A program made the translations under genes and the position numbers. Below are positions 32,397 through 42,937 of a stretch of 64,000 bases of DNA, piece by piece (the first letter of the stretch is position 1; each line of letters begins with the position of its first letter). This DNA is from Nonomuraea helvata (GTDB lineage: Bacteria; Actinomycetota; Actinomycetes; Streptosporangiales; Streptosporangiaceae): contig NZ_BAAAXV010000001.1 of assembly GCF_039535785.1 (NCBI RefSeq), forward strand, positions 1,178,001-1,242,000. The letters run 5' to 3'. The notes beneath the pieces are model-generated. The model was not told the DNA's origin. It saw only the letters and a program-made list of their open reading frames with translations, and did not search any database.

Positions 32397-33464
32397 ATGA
32401 CCACTGACGCCGCCGGCATGGACACCCTGCGCAAGCAGGTGGAGCGTGCTCTCGGAGCATTCGTCGAACGGCAGCTGCCCGACACCGGCGATCCCGAGCT
32501 CGCGCCGCTGCGCACGGCCGCCGACGAGTTGCTGTCGGGCGGCAAGCGGCTGCGCCCGGCGTTCTGCTATTGGGGCTGGCGCGGCGCGGGCGGCACGGAC
32601 GTCCCCGAGATCTTCACCGCCGCGGCCTCCTTGGAGCTGCTGCAGGCCAGCGCGCTCGTCCACGACGACGTGATGGACAAGAGCGACCTGCGCAGGGGGA
32701 TGCCGGCCGCGCACCGCCGGTTCCAGTCGCTGCACGAGAAGTCGGGCTGGCACGGCTCCGCGGAGCAGTTCGGCGAGGGCGCGGCGATCCTGCTGGGCAA
32801 CCTGCTGCTGATCTGGTCGGGCGAGATGTGGCGCACCAGCGGCCTGCCGCCCGAGTCGATGGCGGCGGCCCAGCCGGTGCACGACCACATGCGCACCGAG
32901 CTGATGTGCGGACAGTACCTCGACCTGCTGGAGCAGGCTCACGGGGAGAACACGTTCGAGTCGGCGCTGCGGGTGGCGCTGTTCAAGAGCGGCAAGTACT
33001 CGGTGGAGCAGCCGCTCAGGCTCGGGCTGGTGCTCGCCGTCGGCAAGCTCATGCCGTGGATGGACGAGCTGTGCACGGGGTACGGCACGCAGGTCGGGAT
33101 CGCGTTCCAGCTCCGGGACGACATCCTGGGCGTGTTCGGCGACCCGGCGCAGACGGGCAAGCCCGCCGGGGACGACCTGCGCGAAGGCAAGCGGACGATG
33201 CTCGTCGCCCGCACCCTGGCGGCCGCCTCCCCCGCCGACGCGGCCACCGTGCGGCGGCTCCTGGGCGACCCTGAGCTGGACGAGCACGGGGTGGAGACGT
33301 TGCGGCGGATCATCGACGACACCGGTGCGCTGCGGGAGTGCGAGGATCTGATCGGCGACTACCTGGGCAGGGCGCTGGCGGCGCTCGACGAGGCGCCGGT
33401 CACGGCCGAGGCCCGCACGGCGCTGACGGAGCTCGCCATCGCCGCCACCTCCCGCAACACCTGA
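32397..33464 (+). CDS. Polyprenyl (geranylgeranyl-type) diphosphate synthase
   Basis: Condenses isopentenyl diphosphate onto allylic diphosphates. The 355-aa chain has GGKRLRPAF, the first aspartate-rich motif HDDVMDKSDLRRG and the second QLRDDILGVFGD, both with full DDxxD. Residues before the first motif (LELLQASALVHDD) suggest a C20-type product by analogy to actinobacterial IdsA enzymes; chain length is inferred. ATG at 32397 close behind TAGTCT, so the message may be nearly leaderless. Confidence 0.92.
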   Translation: MTTDAAGMDTLRKQVERALGAFVERQLPDTGDPELAPLRTAADELLSGGKRLRPAFCYWGWRGAGGTDVPEIFTAAASLELLQASALVHDDVMDKSDLRRGMPAAHRRFQSLHEKSGWHGSAEQFGEGAAILLGNLLLIWSGEMWRTSGLPPESMAAAQPVHDHMRTELMCGQYLDLLEQAHGENTFESALRVALFKSGKYSVEQPLRLGLVLAVGKLMPWMDELCTGYGTQVGIAFQLRDDILGVFGDPAQTGKPAGDDLREGKRTMLVARTLAAASPADAATVRRLLGDPELDEHGVETLRRIIDDTGALRECEDLIGDYLGRALAALDEAPVTAEARTALTELAIAATSRNT

Positions 33465-33670
33465 CGCACCCGCGTCTTCTCTCGGGGGCTCGGTCCTCTC
33501 CTGGATGCGGACGCGCACGCCTCCAGGGGCCGATGCGCGCCGATCCAGGGCCTGACATGGCCGTCGCACCGGGGCGGCCCGAGGCGCCCGCGGGGTGGCG
33601 GACGCCTCGGTACGAGGCCGACGGGGCAGCCGGGGACACGGGTGGCCGCGTAAGGTGCGGCCTGCGCGGG

Positions 33671-34309
33671 TCAGCGGGAGGACAGGCGCTTGGCGAACTC
33701 CGCCGTGGCCGCCCCCGGGTCCTCCGCGTCCGTGATCGCGCGTACGACCACCACCCGGCTCACCCCGTACGACATCACCTCGTCCAGGTTGGCGAGGTCG
33801 ATGCCGCCGATCCCGAACCACGGCCGTGCGGTCTCCAGCGCGGCCGCGTGCCTGAGCAGCGGCGGGCCGGGCGCCGGGCGGCCGGGCTTGGTGGGGGTGG
33901 GCCAGACGGGGCCGCAGCAGAAGTAGTCGACGCCCGGCTCCACGGCCGCGGCGGAAGCCTCGGCGGCGGAGTGGGTGGACCGTCCGATGACGATGTCGTC
34001 GCCGAGTATCTCTCGCGCGACCGTCACAGGAAGGTCGTCCTGCCCCAGATGGAGCACGTCGGGCCGGGCGGCATAGGCGATGTCCGCCCGGTCGTTGACG
34101 GCCAGCAGTTTGCCGTGCCGGTCGCAGGCGTCGCGGAAGACTTCGAGGAGTGCGAGTTCTTCGCGTGCCTCCAGGCCCTTCTCCCGCAGCTGGATGATGT
34201 CCACGCCGGCGGCCAGCACCGAATCGAGGAACTCTGCCAGGTCGCCGCGGTCGCGGCGGCCGTCGGTGCAGAGATAGAGGCGCGCCTCAGAAACCGAGGG
34301 CTTGGGCAC
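33671..34309 (-). CDS. thiE: Thiamine phosphate synthase
   Basis: Joins thiazole phosphate and HMP diphosphate to thiamine phosphate. Key segments: [36 protein letters not shown], the catalytic loop [16 protein letters not shown] and [18 protein letters not shown] at 34309 gives 212 aa and overlaps the preceding Rv2175c-like gene by 23 bases. It is on the opposite strand to thiO-thiS-thiG and behind the FAD reductase gene, so it is not under the riboswitch seen here. Confidence 0.95.
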   Translation of the reverse strand: MPKPSVSEARLYLCTDGRRDRGDLAEFLDSVLAAGVDIIQLREKGLEAREELALLEVFRDACDRHGKLLAVNDRADIAYAARPDVLHLGQDDLPVTVAREILGDDIVIGRSTHSAAEASAAAVEPGVDYFCCGPVWPTPTKPGRPAPGPPLLRHAAALETARPWFGIGGIDLANLDEVMSYGVSRVVVVRAITDAEDPGAATAEFAKRLSSR

Positions 34310-34661
34310 GCCGCTTGACCTCCGTATGACGGCCGGCCTTGATCGCCTGGATGGGCGACCCCGGCAGCGACTCGTCTGGGGTGAAGAGCCAGCGCAGCGA
34401 CTCGACATCGTCGTAGCCGGCGTCCTGCAGCACGGTCAGCGTGCCGGGCAGGCCCTTCATCACGTCCTTTCCGTCGAGGAACACCGCAGGCACCTGCGGC
34501 CCGCCGCTGCCGCGGCGCACGCCGAGCAGCTTGTGGTCCTTGAGGAGTTGCTTGGCCCGCCCGATCGAAAGGTCAAGGCGCGAGGCCACTTCGGGGAGAG
34601 TGAGCCACTCTTCTACGAGCTGGTCGGTCTCCCGGTCGATCTGTGCAACAGAAAGCGTCAC
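34287..34661 (-). CDS. Rv2175c-family DNA-binding protein
   Basis: Small winged/helix-turn-helix protein of 124 aa; its mycobacterial relative is phosphorylated by the kinase PknL, which weakens DNA binding. The N-terminal motif [27 protein letters not shown] is the helix-turn-helix; [21 protein letters not shown] and [20 protein letters not shown] complete the family pattern. A PknL-like kinase is encoded 3.7 kb away, and the first residues include threonine and serine, possible phosphosites. Lies between the FAD reductase gene and thiE on one strand. Confidence 0.88.
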   Translation of the reverse strand: MTLSVAQIDRETDQLVEEWLTLPEVASRLDLSIGRAKQLLKDHKLLGVRRGSGGPQVPAVFLDGKDVMKGLPGTLTVLQDAGYDDVESLRWLFTPDESLPGSPIQAIKAGRHTEVKRRAQALGF

Positions 34662-34691
34662 GAAACCACAACTACCACATGGCGTGCTTGC

Positions 34692-35861
34692 TCAAACAAC
34701 ACAATCCCGTAGGGGGACATCTGGATCTACCAGGCGTTCCGCGTCGAGGCGGTGCCCCGCGTCGATGATCCGGCGCCCCTGTACGAGGTCCCGCGGCCGG
34801 TCCACGGCGAGCACCGCGGCGAGCGCGTCGTCGGCGGTGAGCCAGACGGCCGACCACTTGCCCGCCGGGTCGCCGCGGTAGACGAGCCGCTCCCCCGCCG
34901 GATGGTGGCCGGCGTACTGCACCATGTGGCCGAACTGCTCCGACCAGAAGTACGGGACGGGATCGTAGGCCACGTCCTCGCCCAGCAGGCTCGCGGCGGC
35001 GACCTCGGGGGCGTTGAGCGCGGTGTCCCAGTGCTCGACCCTGAGCCTGGTCTGCCAGCGGCGCGACCACCAGGCGGCGCAGTCGCCGACGGCGACCGTG
35101 TCGGGCAGCGAGGCACGCAGGTGCTCGTCCACGACCACGCCGTTGTGCAGGTCGATGTCGGCGCCGGTGAGCCATTCGACGGCCGGGCGGACGCCGATGC
35201 CGGTGACGACCACGTGGGCCTCCACGAACTCACCGCCGACCAGGCGCACGCCGCCCTCGTCCACGGAGTCGACCATGGTGCCGAGCCGCAGGTCGATCTC
35301 GTCGTACCAGCGCTGGGTGCGGGCCCCGATCTCGGCGCCGACGGCGGCCGCGAGCGGCGCGGGACCGGCCTCGATCACCGTCACCGCGCAGCCGGCGCGG
35401 CGGGCGGCGGTGGCCACCTCGGCGCCGATCCAGCCCGCGCCGATGACGGCGACGCGGGCGCCGGCGACGAGCATGGCCCTGAGCTCGTGGGCGTCGTCGA
35501 TCGTGCGCAGCACGTGCTGCGGGCCGTCGCCGGGCAGCCTGATCGGCTCGGCCCCGGTGGCGATGACCAGCCCGTCGTAGCCCACCTCGCCCTCGGTGGT
35601 CTCGACGACGCCCTCGCGCAGCGACTTGGCGCTGACGCCCGGGCGGAAGTCCACGTCGATCGCGGCCAGGTCGGTGCCGACGTAGCTGGTGTCGGCGTCG
35701 CCGAACAGCACGGCCTTCGACAGCGGCGGGCGGTCGTAGGGGCGATGGCGCTCCTCACCGATCAGAGTGATCCTTCCGCCGAATCCCCGCGAGCGCAGCG
35801 CTTCCACGGTGCGCACCCCGGCCAGGCCGGCTCCTACCACCACGACATGATTCACGTTCAT
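34692..35861 (-). CDS. FAD-dependent pyridine-nucleotide oxidoreductase (ferredoxin-reductase type)
   Basis: Flavoprotein of about 389 aa. The FAD-binding motif VVVVGAGLAGVRTVEALRSRG opens the chain, RPYDRPPLSK follows, the NAD(P) fold is VAVIGAGWIGAEVATAARR and the second FAD site is VAVGDCAAWW; the C-terminal domain has FWSEQFGHMVQYAG. These are marks of rubredoxin/ferredoxin reductase-like enzymes. The start is ATG 35861 or 35867; a much longer frame upstream is antisense to thiO and is not believed. Partner unknown; the P450-ferredoxin pair in this window is one possible client. Confidence 0.9.
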   Translation of the reverse strand: MNVNHVVVVGAGLAGVRTVEALRSRGFGGRITLIGEERHRPYDRPPLSKAVLFGDADTSYVGTDLAAIDVDFRPGVSAKSLREGVVETTEGEVGYDGLVIATGAEPIRLPGDGPQHVLRTIDDAHELRAMLVAGARVAVIGAGWIGAEVATAARRAGCAVTVIEAGPAPLAAAVGAEIGARTQRWYDEIDLRLGTMVDSVDEGGVRLVGGEFVEAHVVVTGIGVRPAVEWLTGADIDLHNGVVVDEHLRASLPDTVAVGDCAAWWSRRWQTRLRVEHWDTALNAPEVAAASLLGEDVAYDPVPYFWSEQFGHMVQYAGHHPAGERLVYRGDPAGKWSAVWLTADDALAAVLAVDRPRDLVQGRRIIDAGHRLDAERLVDPDVPLRDCVV

Positions 35862-35923
35862 GACCATAACGGGGGCGGTGCCGGGCCGTCGCGCCGAGGC
35901 CGTAGGCTTGAGGCGGAAAGACG

Positions 35924-36016
35924 CGCGGGAGTCCGGCCGTAACCGGGCTGAGAGGAAGGCTTCACCGGGCCTTCGACCGCAAGACACCTGATCCGGATCA
36001 TGCCGGCGAAGGGAGC
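35924..36016 (+). promoter_or_regulatory. TPP riboswitch
   Basis: A THI element ahead of thiO: a GGAGTCC-type 5' stem at about 35928, the hallmark CTGAGAG at 35948-35954, and ACCTGATCCGGATCATGCC at 35986-36004 followed by GGCGAAGGGAG. The last bases overlap the thiO ribosome site (GGGAG, 36011-36015), indicating control of translation initiation by thiamine diphosphate. Confidence 0.95.
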
Positions 36017-36020
36017 GCGG

Positions 36021-37192
36021 ATGGATGTGATCGTGGGCGCCGGCGTCGTCGGGCTCTCCGTGGCCTGGCGGCTGGCCCGCGACGGGCGGCCGGTCACTCT
36101 CGTCGACCCCGCCCCTGCCTCGGGCGCCTCGCACGCGGCCGCGGGCATGCTGGCACCGGTCAGCGAGGTCTCCTACACCGAGGCGCCGCTGCTGCGGCTG
36201 GGCGCGGCGTCGCTGCGCCGCTGGCCCGGCTTCGCCGCCGAGCTGGCCGCCGACGCGGGCCTGCCGGGTGCCGAGGCCCTGGACCTGCGTTCCGACGGGA
36301 CGCTCGACGTGGCGTTCGGGGCCGACGACCTGGCGGCGCTGGACGAGCTGGCCGCGTACATGGAGAAGCTGGAGCTGCCCGTCGAGCGGCTGAGCGGGCG
36401 CGAGTGCCGCCGCCTGGAGCCCATGCTGGCGCCCTCCGTGCGGGGCGGGCTGCTGGCCCCCGGCGACGCCTGGGTGGACCCGCGGCGGGTGACCGCGGCG
36501 CTGCTCGCCGCCCTCGACCGGCTGGGAGTCCCGCTGGTACGGGCTCGCGTCGGCGAGCTGCTGCGCGACGGCGGCGGCCGGGTCACGGGGGTACGCCTCG
36601 AGCCGCCCGGCGGTGAGACGCCCAGTCAGACGCCCAGTCAGACGCCCAGTCCCGCCGCCAGCGCGGAACCGGGCGGACGGGCGTCCGAGATACGGGCGGA
36701 GCGGGTCGTCCTGGCGGCCGGGGCGTGGAGCGCCGGGCTGGCCGAGGTGCCGGTGCGGCCGGTCAAGGGGCAGATCATGCGGTTGCGTTCCCCGCAGCCG
36801 CTGCTCACCCGCTGCGTACGCGGCACCGTGCACGGCACGCCGGTCTACCTCGTCCCCCGGGGTGACGGCGAGCTGGTGGTCGGGGCGACCCAGGAGGAGA
36901 TGGGGTTCGACACCCGGGTGACCGCGGGCGGGCTGTACGAGCTGCTGCGGGACGCCAGGGAGCTGGTGCCGGGCGTCACCGAGCTGGAGGTCGCCGACGT
37001 CGTGGCCGGGCTGCGGCCGGGCACGCCGGACAACCTGCCCGTCATCGGCCCGAGCGGCACCCCGGGGCTCGCGTTGGCCACCGGGCACCACCGGGGCGGC
37101 GTGCTGCTGGCGCCGTTGACGGCCGACATCCTGCGGGGCGAAGAGGGCGAGCTGGCGGCGTTGTGCGCGCCTGGAAGGTTTCGGGAAATTTC

Positions 37193-37196
<4 letters not shown>
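36021..37196 (+). CDS. thiO: Glycine oxidase ThiO
   Basis: Flavoenzyme that oxidises glycine to iminoglycine for thiazole synthesis. The 391-aa protein opens MDVIVGAGVVGLSVAWRLA (FAD fold), has GASHAAAGMLAPVSE, GLRPGTPDNLPVIG and GHHRGGVLLAPLTAD. ATG 36021 is chosen since GGGAG precedes it; ATG 36000 lies inside the riboswitch. Odd: residues 199-210 are ETPSQTPSQTPS from a 12-base triplicate at 36615-36650, within a Pro/Ser/Ala-rich loop. Stop overlaps thiS (ATGA). Confidence 0.93.
36615..36650 (+). repeat. 12-base in-frame tandem repeat in thiO
   Basis: Three copies of sAGACGCCCAGT encode ETPS, QTPS, QTPS in a loop of ThiO that is probably flexible. Same unit length as the repeat at the end of arcA. 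Confidence 0.85.
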
Positions 37197-38225
<1,029 letters not shown>

Positions 38226-38353
38226 GGAGGTGCTCACTCAAGGCGCCGGGCACCTCTGAGGCGCCTGGTGCGGACGTGCGCGCGGGGGCGTTCGACAGGA
38301 ACGTCTCCGCATCGGTTTAGGGCGGCAAGGCCCTGCCGATGGCAAAACGCCCG

Positions 38354-38359
38354 TAAACT
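38354..38359 (+). promoter_or_regulatory. Possible -10 element of a leaderless kinase transcript
   Basis: TAAACT lies 7 bases before the GTG at 38367, with no ribosome site between, in a locally AT-richer stretch. This is the geometry of actinobacterial leaderless promoters. Confidence 0.4.
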
Positions 38360-38366
38360 CAGCGGG

Positions 38367-40256
38367 GTGGACACGACGACTGCGGACCCCCTGGTCGGGC
38401 GGCTTCTCGACGGACGCTACCGCATCGAGAGCCGGATCGCCCGGGGCGGTATGGCGACGGTCTACCTCGCGCTGGACGTCCGGCTGGACCGGACGGTGGC
38501 GCTGAAGGTGATGCACCGCTCGCTCGCCGAGGACCCGGCGTTCGTCAGGAGGTTCATCGGCGAGGCCAAGTCGGTCGCCAGCCTCTCGCACCCCAACGTG
38601 GTGCACGTCTTCGACCAGGGCACCGACAACGACGTGGTCTACCTGTCGATGGAGTACGTGCCCGGCAAAACGCTCCGCGACATCCTGCGCGAGCGCGGCA
38701 GGCTGCCCGCCCGCGAGGCCCTCGAGATCATGATCCCGGTGCTCGCCGCCCTCGGCGCGGCTCACCAGGCCGGGATGGTCCACCGCGACGTCAAGCCGGA
38801 GAACGTCCTGATGACCGACGACGGCCGGGTCAAGGTCGTCGACTTCGGTCTGGCCAGGGCCATCGAGGCCACCAACCAGACCCGCACCGGCGTGATGATC
38901 GGCACGATCGGCTACATGGCTCCCGAGCAGGTCACGCTCGGCGCCACAGACGTGCGCAGCGACGTCTACGCCGCGGGCATCATGCTGTTCGAGCTGGTCA
39001 CGGGGCAGCAGCCGTACGACGGCCAGACGCCGATGTCGGTCGCCTACCGGCACGTCCACGACACCGTGCCCGCGCCGTCGTCGCTGGTCCCCGAGGTGCC
39101 GCCGCTGATCGACACGCTGGTGACGCACGCGACGGCCCGCGAGCCGGCCGACCGCCCCGCCGACGCCACCGCGATGCTCGTGGCGGCCGTCGACGCGCAC
39201 CGGATGCTGCCGCGGCTGACCAACCCGCCGATGTCCCACTCCCAGCCGCACACCCGTACGTTCTCCGCCGCCCACTCGGCGCCGCAGGCCGCGCCGGCCC
39301 ACACCCTGATCCAGCCGCGGGAGGAGGCGCCGAAGCGGCGGGGGTTCCGGCCCAACTGGTTCCTGGTGGTGCTCGCCGCCGTGATGGTGGTCGCGGTGGG
39401 CCTGACCGGCTGGTTCTTCGCGCAGCCCGAGCTGGTCCGCGTGCCCGACCTGGTCGGCAAGAACCTGGAGCTGGCCAGGAAGAGCGCCGTCGCGGCCGGG
39501 TTCAAGGTGCAAGAGGGCAAGGGCCTCAACGACGAGAAGGTGGAGGCCGGCCTGGTCCTGAGCAGCGACCCGCCCGCCAACACCGAGGTGAAGAAGGGCG
39601 CCACGATCACGCTGGTGCCTTCGCTCGGCCCCAAGCGGATCATCGTGCCCAACACCGGCGGCATGAGCGGCGACGAGGCCCGCTCCGCGATCGCCGCCGC
39701 CGGGCTGACCGTGGGCGTGGTCAAGCGGCTGGCCAACCAGGTGGTCGAACGCGGCAAGGTGATCCGCACCTCGCCGCAGGTGGGCGAGAAGGTGCGGGAG
39801 GGCTCCAAGGTCGACATCTTCGTCAGCGCCGGAATGGTCATGCCCGACGTCAACGGCATGCCCAAGGACGAGGCCGCCGGATATCTGGGCCAGCAGGGCT
39901 TCCAGGTGCAGGTCAACGAGGTGGACGACGACGCCGAGCCGTGCACGGTCATCGCCCAGACGCCCAAGGCGAAGGCCGAGGTGGACAAGGGGGCGCAGGT
40001 CGCGATCACGGTGGCGCGGTGCCAGACGGACTTCTTCGACTGGTTCCGCGGCGACAACGAGGCCCGCGACGACCAGCAGAACAGCCTGGTGCCGTCGGTG
40101 ATCGGCAAGAACGTCAGGGACGCCAAGGCGGATCTGGAGGCACAAGGGTTCAAGGTCCGGGTGCAGAAGCTCGGCAACGCCGGGGTCGTGCAGTTCCAGC
40201 GGCCCCTGCCGGGCAGCGAGCGCCCGACGGGCAGCACGGTCATCCTCTGGCAGTGA
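38367..40256 (+). CDS. pknL: PASTA-domain serine/threonine protein kinase (PknL/PknB type)
   Basis: Membrane kinase that senses wall fragments. The cytoplasmic kinase domain (about residues 15-280) has GGMATVY, the ATP lysine in VALKVMH, catalytic HRDVKPENVL, VDFGLAR and the activation-loop GTIGYMAPEQ. A single helix WFLVVLAAVMVVAVGLTGWFF near residue 335 leads to four extracellular PASTA repeats (starting VRVPDLVGKN, IIVPNTGGMS, MVMPDVNGMP, LVPSVIGKN). GTG at 38367, 629 aa. Proximity to the Rv2175c homologue supports the PknL assignment; the symbol is inferred. Confidence 0.92.
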   Translation: MDTTTADPLVGRLLDGRYRIESRIARGGMATVYLALDVRLDRTVALKVMHRSLAEDPAFVRRFIGEAKSVASLSHPNVVHVFDQGTDNDVVYLSMEYVPGKTLRDILRERGRLPAREALEIMIPVLAALGAAHQAGMVHRDVKPENVLMTDDGRVKVVDFGLARAIEATNQTRTGVMIGTIGYMAPEQVTLGATDVRSDVYAAGIMLFELVTGQQPYDGQTPMSVAYRHVHDTVPAPSSLVPEVPPLIDTLVTHATAREPADRPADATAMLVAAVDAHRMLPRLTNPPMSHSQPHTRTFSAAHSAPQAAPAHTLIQPREEAPKRRGFRPNWFLVVLAAVMVVAVGLTGWFFAQPELVRVPDLVGKNLELARKSAVAAGFKVQEGKGLNDEKVEAGLVLSSDPPANTEVKKGATITLVPSLGPKRIIVPNTGGMSGDEARSAIAAAGLTVGVVKRLANQVVERGKVIRTSPQVGEKVREGSKVDIFVSAGMVMPDVNGMPKDEAAGYLGQQGFQVQVNEVDDDAEPCTVIAQTPKAKAEVDKGAQVAITVARCQTDFFDWFRGDNEARDDQQNSLVPSVIGKNVRDAKADLEAQGFKVRVQKLGNAGVVQFQRPLPGSERPTGSTVILWQ

Positions 40257-40258
40257 GG

Positions 40259-40301
40259 GGCCGCGCCGCGCCCGGGTGACGCGCGCCCGGGCGTGGCGGC
40301 C
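40259..40301 (+). terminator. Hairpin after the PASTA kinase gene
   Basis: GC-rich arms ending in CGCCCGGG and CCCGGGCG pair over about 16 bases with a small bulge, 3 bases after the kinase stop. No T tract. Confidence 0.65.
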
Positions 40302-40401
40302 GGGGCTTGGAGCATGACACGAAAAGTCCTGGCCATGAGGGCGGTCAGTTCGGAGTTCTTGCGGATGGACCGGGCACGAAGCGCATGTGTGTACTTCTGA
40401 C

Positions 40402-40902
40402 ATGCCCGACACACTGACCGACTTCAACGCCAGGCCCCCGGATGCCGCCGAGGAGGAGCTGCTCACCTGCTGCGCCTCCCGGACCTTCGCCGCGAAGGTG
40501 GCGGCGCGCAGGCCGTACCGGGATCTCGGCGAGCTCACGGCGGCCGCCGACGCGGCCGTCAGGGAGCTCGCGTGGGACGACGTGCTGGAGGCGCTCGCGG
40601 CGCACCCGAGGATCGGGGAGCGGGCCGCCGGGGACGGCAGGGGGGCGTCCTGGTCCCGGCAGGAGCAGTCGGGGGTGGACGACGGGGTACGCCAGGCGCT
40701 CGCCGAGGGCAACAGGGCGTACGAGGAGCGCTTCGGGCACGTCTACCTGGTCTGCGCCACCGGGCTCAGCGGGGCCCAGCTGCTGGCCAGGCTCGGCGGG
40801 CGGCTGGGCAACGATGAGGAGAGCGAGCGCGCGGTCGTCCGCGACGAGTTGGCCGCGATCACGCGGCTGCGGCTGGGCAAGCTCATGGAGGAGGGGACAT
40901 GA
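40402..40902 (+). CDS. uraD: OHCU decarboxylase
   Basis: Decarboxylates 2-oxo-4-hydroxy-4-carboxy-5-ureidoimidazoline to S-allantoin, third step of urate breakdown. 166 aa with the family motif AHPRIGE, the WSRQEQSGV segment and FGHVYLVCATGLSGAQLLARL. ATG 40402 (MPDTLTDFNARP) fits relatives better than the upstream ATG. First gene of the urate-allantoin run; ends in ATGA overlap with the next gene. Confidence 0.94.
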   Translation: MPDTLTDFNARPPDAAEEELLTCCASRTFAAKVAARRPYRDLGELTAAADAAVRELAWDDVLEALAAHPRIGERAAGDGRGASWSRQEQSGVDDGVRQALAEGNRAYEERFGHVYLVCATGLSGAQLLARLGGRLGNDEESERAVVRDELAAITRLRLGKLMEEGT

Positions 40903-41198
40903 GCTTCTCGACGCACGTGCTCGACGCGGTCACCGGGCTCCCGGCGCGGGGCGTCCGCGTACGTCTGGAGCACGACGGCCGGGTCGTGGCCGAGGGCCGC
41001 ACCGACGACGACGGCCGCATCAAGGGATGGAACCCGGGCGCCGGCGTGCACCGGGTCGTCTTCGACACCGGGGCCTACCTGGAGGACACGTTCTACCCGG
41101 AGGTCGTGGTCACCTTCACGGTCGCCGACCCGGAACGGCACTACCACGTGCCCCTGCTGCTCAGCCCGTACGCCTACTCCACCTACCGAGGGAGCTAG
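40899..41198 (+). CDS. 5-hydroxyisourate hydrolase (transthyretin-like)
   Basis: Hydrolyses 5-hydroxyisourate, the unstable product of uricase. The 99-aa chain begins MSFSTHVLDAVTGLPARG and ends in the signature YRGS; the histidine of STHVLD and the arginine in the HYHVPLLLSP region are the expected active-site elements. Overlaps uraD by 4 bases and abuts the uricase gene. Confidence 0.96.
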   Translation: MSFSTHVLDAVTGLPARGVRVRLEHDGRVVAEGRTDDDGRIKGWNPGAGVHRVVFDTGAYLEDTFYPEVVVTFTVADPERHYHVPLLLSPYAYSTYRGS

Positions 41199-42071
41199 AT
41201 GTCCGTCAAACTCGGCCCCAACCGCTACGGCAAGGCGGAGATCAGGCTCGTCCGCGTGGTCAGGGACGGCCCAGTGGACGACGCGGTGCACCATGTCAAG
41301 GACCTCAACGTCAGCACCTCGCTCTCCGGCGACATGGACGCCGTCCACCTGACCGGCGACAACGCCGCCGTCCTGCCGACCGACACGCAGAAGAACACCG
41401 CGTACGCGCTGGCGCGCGAGCACGGCGTCGGCCAGATCGAGGAGTTCGCCCTCCTGCTGGCCAGGCACTTCGTCGAGTCGCAGCCGACCGTCCACCACGC
41501 CAGGGTCGAGATCGACGAGTACGCGTGGCGCCGCGAGGGGCCGCACTCGTTCGTGCGCGAGGGCGGCGAGGTGCGCACGTGCGCCGTGCACCACGACAGG
41601 GACGGCCGGTCCACCGTGGTGTCCGGGCTGAAGGACCTGGTGCTGATGAACACGACGGGGTCGGAGTTCCACGGTTACATCGTGGACGAGTACACCACGC
41701 TCCAGCCCACGACCGACCGCATCCTCGCCACCGCCGTCGCCGCGCGGTGGCGGCACACCGGCGACACCACCGCCTATGGCAAGTCGTACGAGCAGGTGCG
41801 CGGGTCGCTGCTGGACGCGTTCGCGGGCACCCACAGCCTCTCGCTCCAGCAGACCCTGTACGCCATGGGCGAGCGCGCTCTGACCGCCTGCCCCGAGATC
41901 TGCGAGATCAGGCTCTCGATGCCGAACAAGCACCACTTCCCGGTGGACCTGTCGCCGTTCGGCCTGGACAACCAGAACGAGGTCTTCTTCGCCGCCGACC
42001 GTCCGTACGGCCTGATCGAGGGCAGTGTGCTGCGTGAGGACGCATCCGACGCCGGATTCGCCTGGGAGTAG
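41199..42071 (+). CDS. Urate oxidase (uricase)
   Basis: Cofactor-free oxidation of urate to 5-hydroxyisourate. 290 aa with NRYGKAEIRLVRV, the catalytic threonine region VLPTDTQKNT, HARVEIDEYAW, and SMPNKHHFPVDLSPFG near the C-terminus. The start ATG directly follows the hydrolase stop. Together with the two preceding genes it converts urate to allantoin. Confidence 0.97.
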   Translation: MSVKLGPNRYGKAEIRLVRVVRDGPVDDAVHHVKDLNVSTSLSGDMDAVHLTGDNAAVLPTDTQKNTAYALAREHGVGQIEEFALLLARHFVESQPTVHHARVEIDEYAWRREGPHSFVREGGEVRTCAVHHDRDGRSTVVSGLKDLVLMNTTGSEFHGYIVDEYTTLQPTTDRILATAVAARWRHTGDTTAYGKSYEQVRGSLLDAFAGTHSLSLQQTLYAMGERALTACPEICEIRLSMPNKHHFPVDLSPFGLDNQNEVFFAADRPYGLIEGSVLREDASDAGFAWE

Positions 42072-42076
42072 GGGAC

Positions 42077-42937
42077 ATGGACTTCTTGCGGCCCACGACG
42101 TGGGCGGAGGCGCTGGCCGCCAAGGCGGACCGGCCCGACGCGGTGCCCATCCAGGGCGGCACCGACGTCATGGTCGAGATCAACATGGACGTCCGCAGGC
42201 CGGCGGCGCTGCTCGACCTCAACCGGGTGGCGGAGCTGCGGGAACGGTCCCTGGTGGACGGCGTGTGGCGGGTCGGGGCGGCGGTGCCGTACACGACGGT
42301 CATCGAGGAGCTGGGCGGGCCGCTGCCGGGGCTGGCGCAGGCGGCGCGCACGGTCGGCTCGCCGCAGATCCGCAACCGCGGATCCGTCGGCGGGAACCTC
42401 GGCGCGGCCTCCCCCGCGGGCGACAGCCACCCGCCGCTGCTGGCCGCGGACGCCGTGGTCGAGGTGGAGTCGCACGGGCGCGGCGTCAGGATGATCCCGG
42501 CCGCCGAGTTCTACCTGGGGGTCAAGCGCAACGCGCTGGAGCCGGACGAGCTGATCAGGGCCGTGCACGTCAGACCCGCGACCGGGCCCCAGTACTTCTC
42601 CAAGGTAGGCACGCGCAACGCCATGGTGATCGCGGTGTGCTCGTTCGCGGTCGCGCTGCACCCGCTCGAACGGCGGGTCGGCACGGGGATCGGGTCCGCC
42701 GCTCCCACGCCGCGCCGGGCGCTCGAGGCCGAGGAGCTGCTGGCCCGCGAGCTCGACTGGGCCGCGCCGCTCGATCCGGCGCTGGCCAGGCGGTTCGGGG
42801 AGCTGTGCGCGGCCGCCGCCGCGCCCATCGACGACGTGCGCGGCACCGCCGCCTACCGCGTGCACGCCGTCGGCGTGATGGCCCGCCGCACGCTCACATG
42901 GGCCTGGAACGACCACATGGGAAGGAGGGCGGCGTGA
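42077..42937 (+). CDS. Xanthine dehydrogenase-family FAD-binding subunit
   Basis: FAD subunit of a molybdenum hydroxylase. The 286-aa protein has the two FAD loops IQGGTDVMVEIN and TVGSPQIRNRGSVGGNLG, and the AASPAGDSHPPLLA segment. Context points to xanthine or hypoxanthine oxidation to urate. It is followed by the iron-sulfur subunit, sharing a single base, but no molybdopterin-binding large subunit is found beside them. Confidence 0.92.
   Translation: MDFLRPTTWAEALAAKADRPDAVPIQGGTDVMVEINMDVRRPAALLDLNRVAELRERSLVDGVWRVGAAVPYTTVIEELGGPLPGLAQAARTVGSPQIRNRGSVGGNLGAASPAGDSHPPLLAADAVVEVESHGRGVRMIPAAEFYLGVKRNALEPDELIRAVHVRPATGPQYFSKVGTRNAMVIAVCSFAVALHPLERRVGTGIGSAAPTPRRALEAEELLARELDWAAPLDPALARRFGELCAAAAAPIDDVRGTAAYRVHAVGVMARRTLTWAWNDHMGRRAA

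Noticed and set aside
36000..36020. ATG at 36000 as the thiO start
   Set aside because: It lies inside the conserved end of the TPP riboswitch, before the ribosome site GGGAG; the ATG at 36021 fits relatives.
35868..37091. N-terminal extension of the FAD reductase to a 799-residue protein
   Set aside because: The extension runs antisense through the TPP riboswitch and thiO; the FAD motif begins right after the ATG at 35861.
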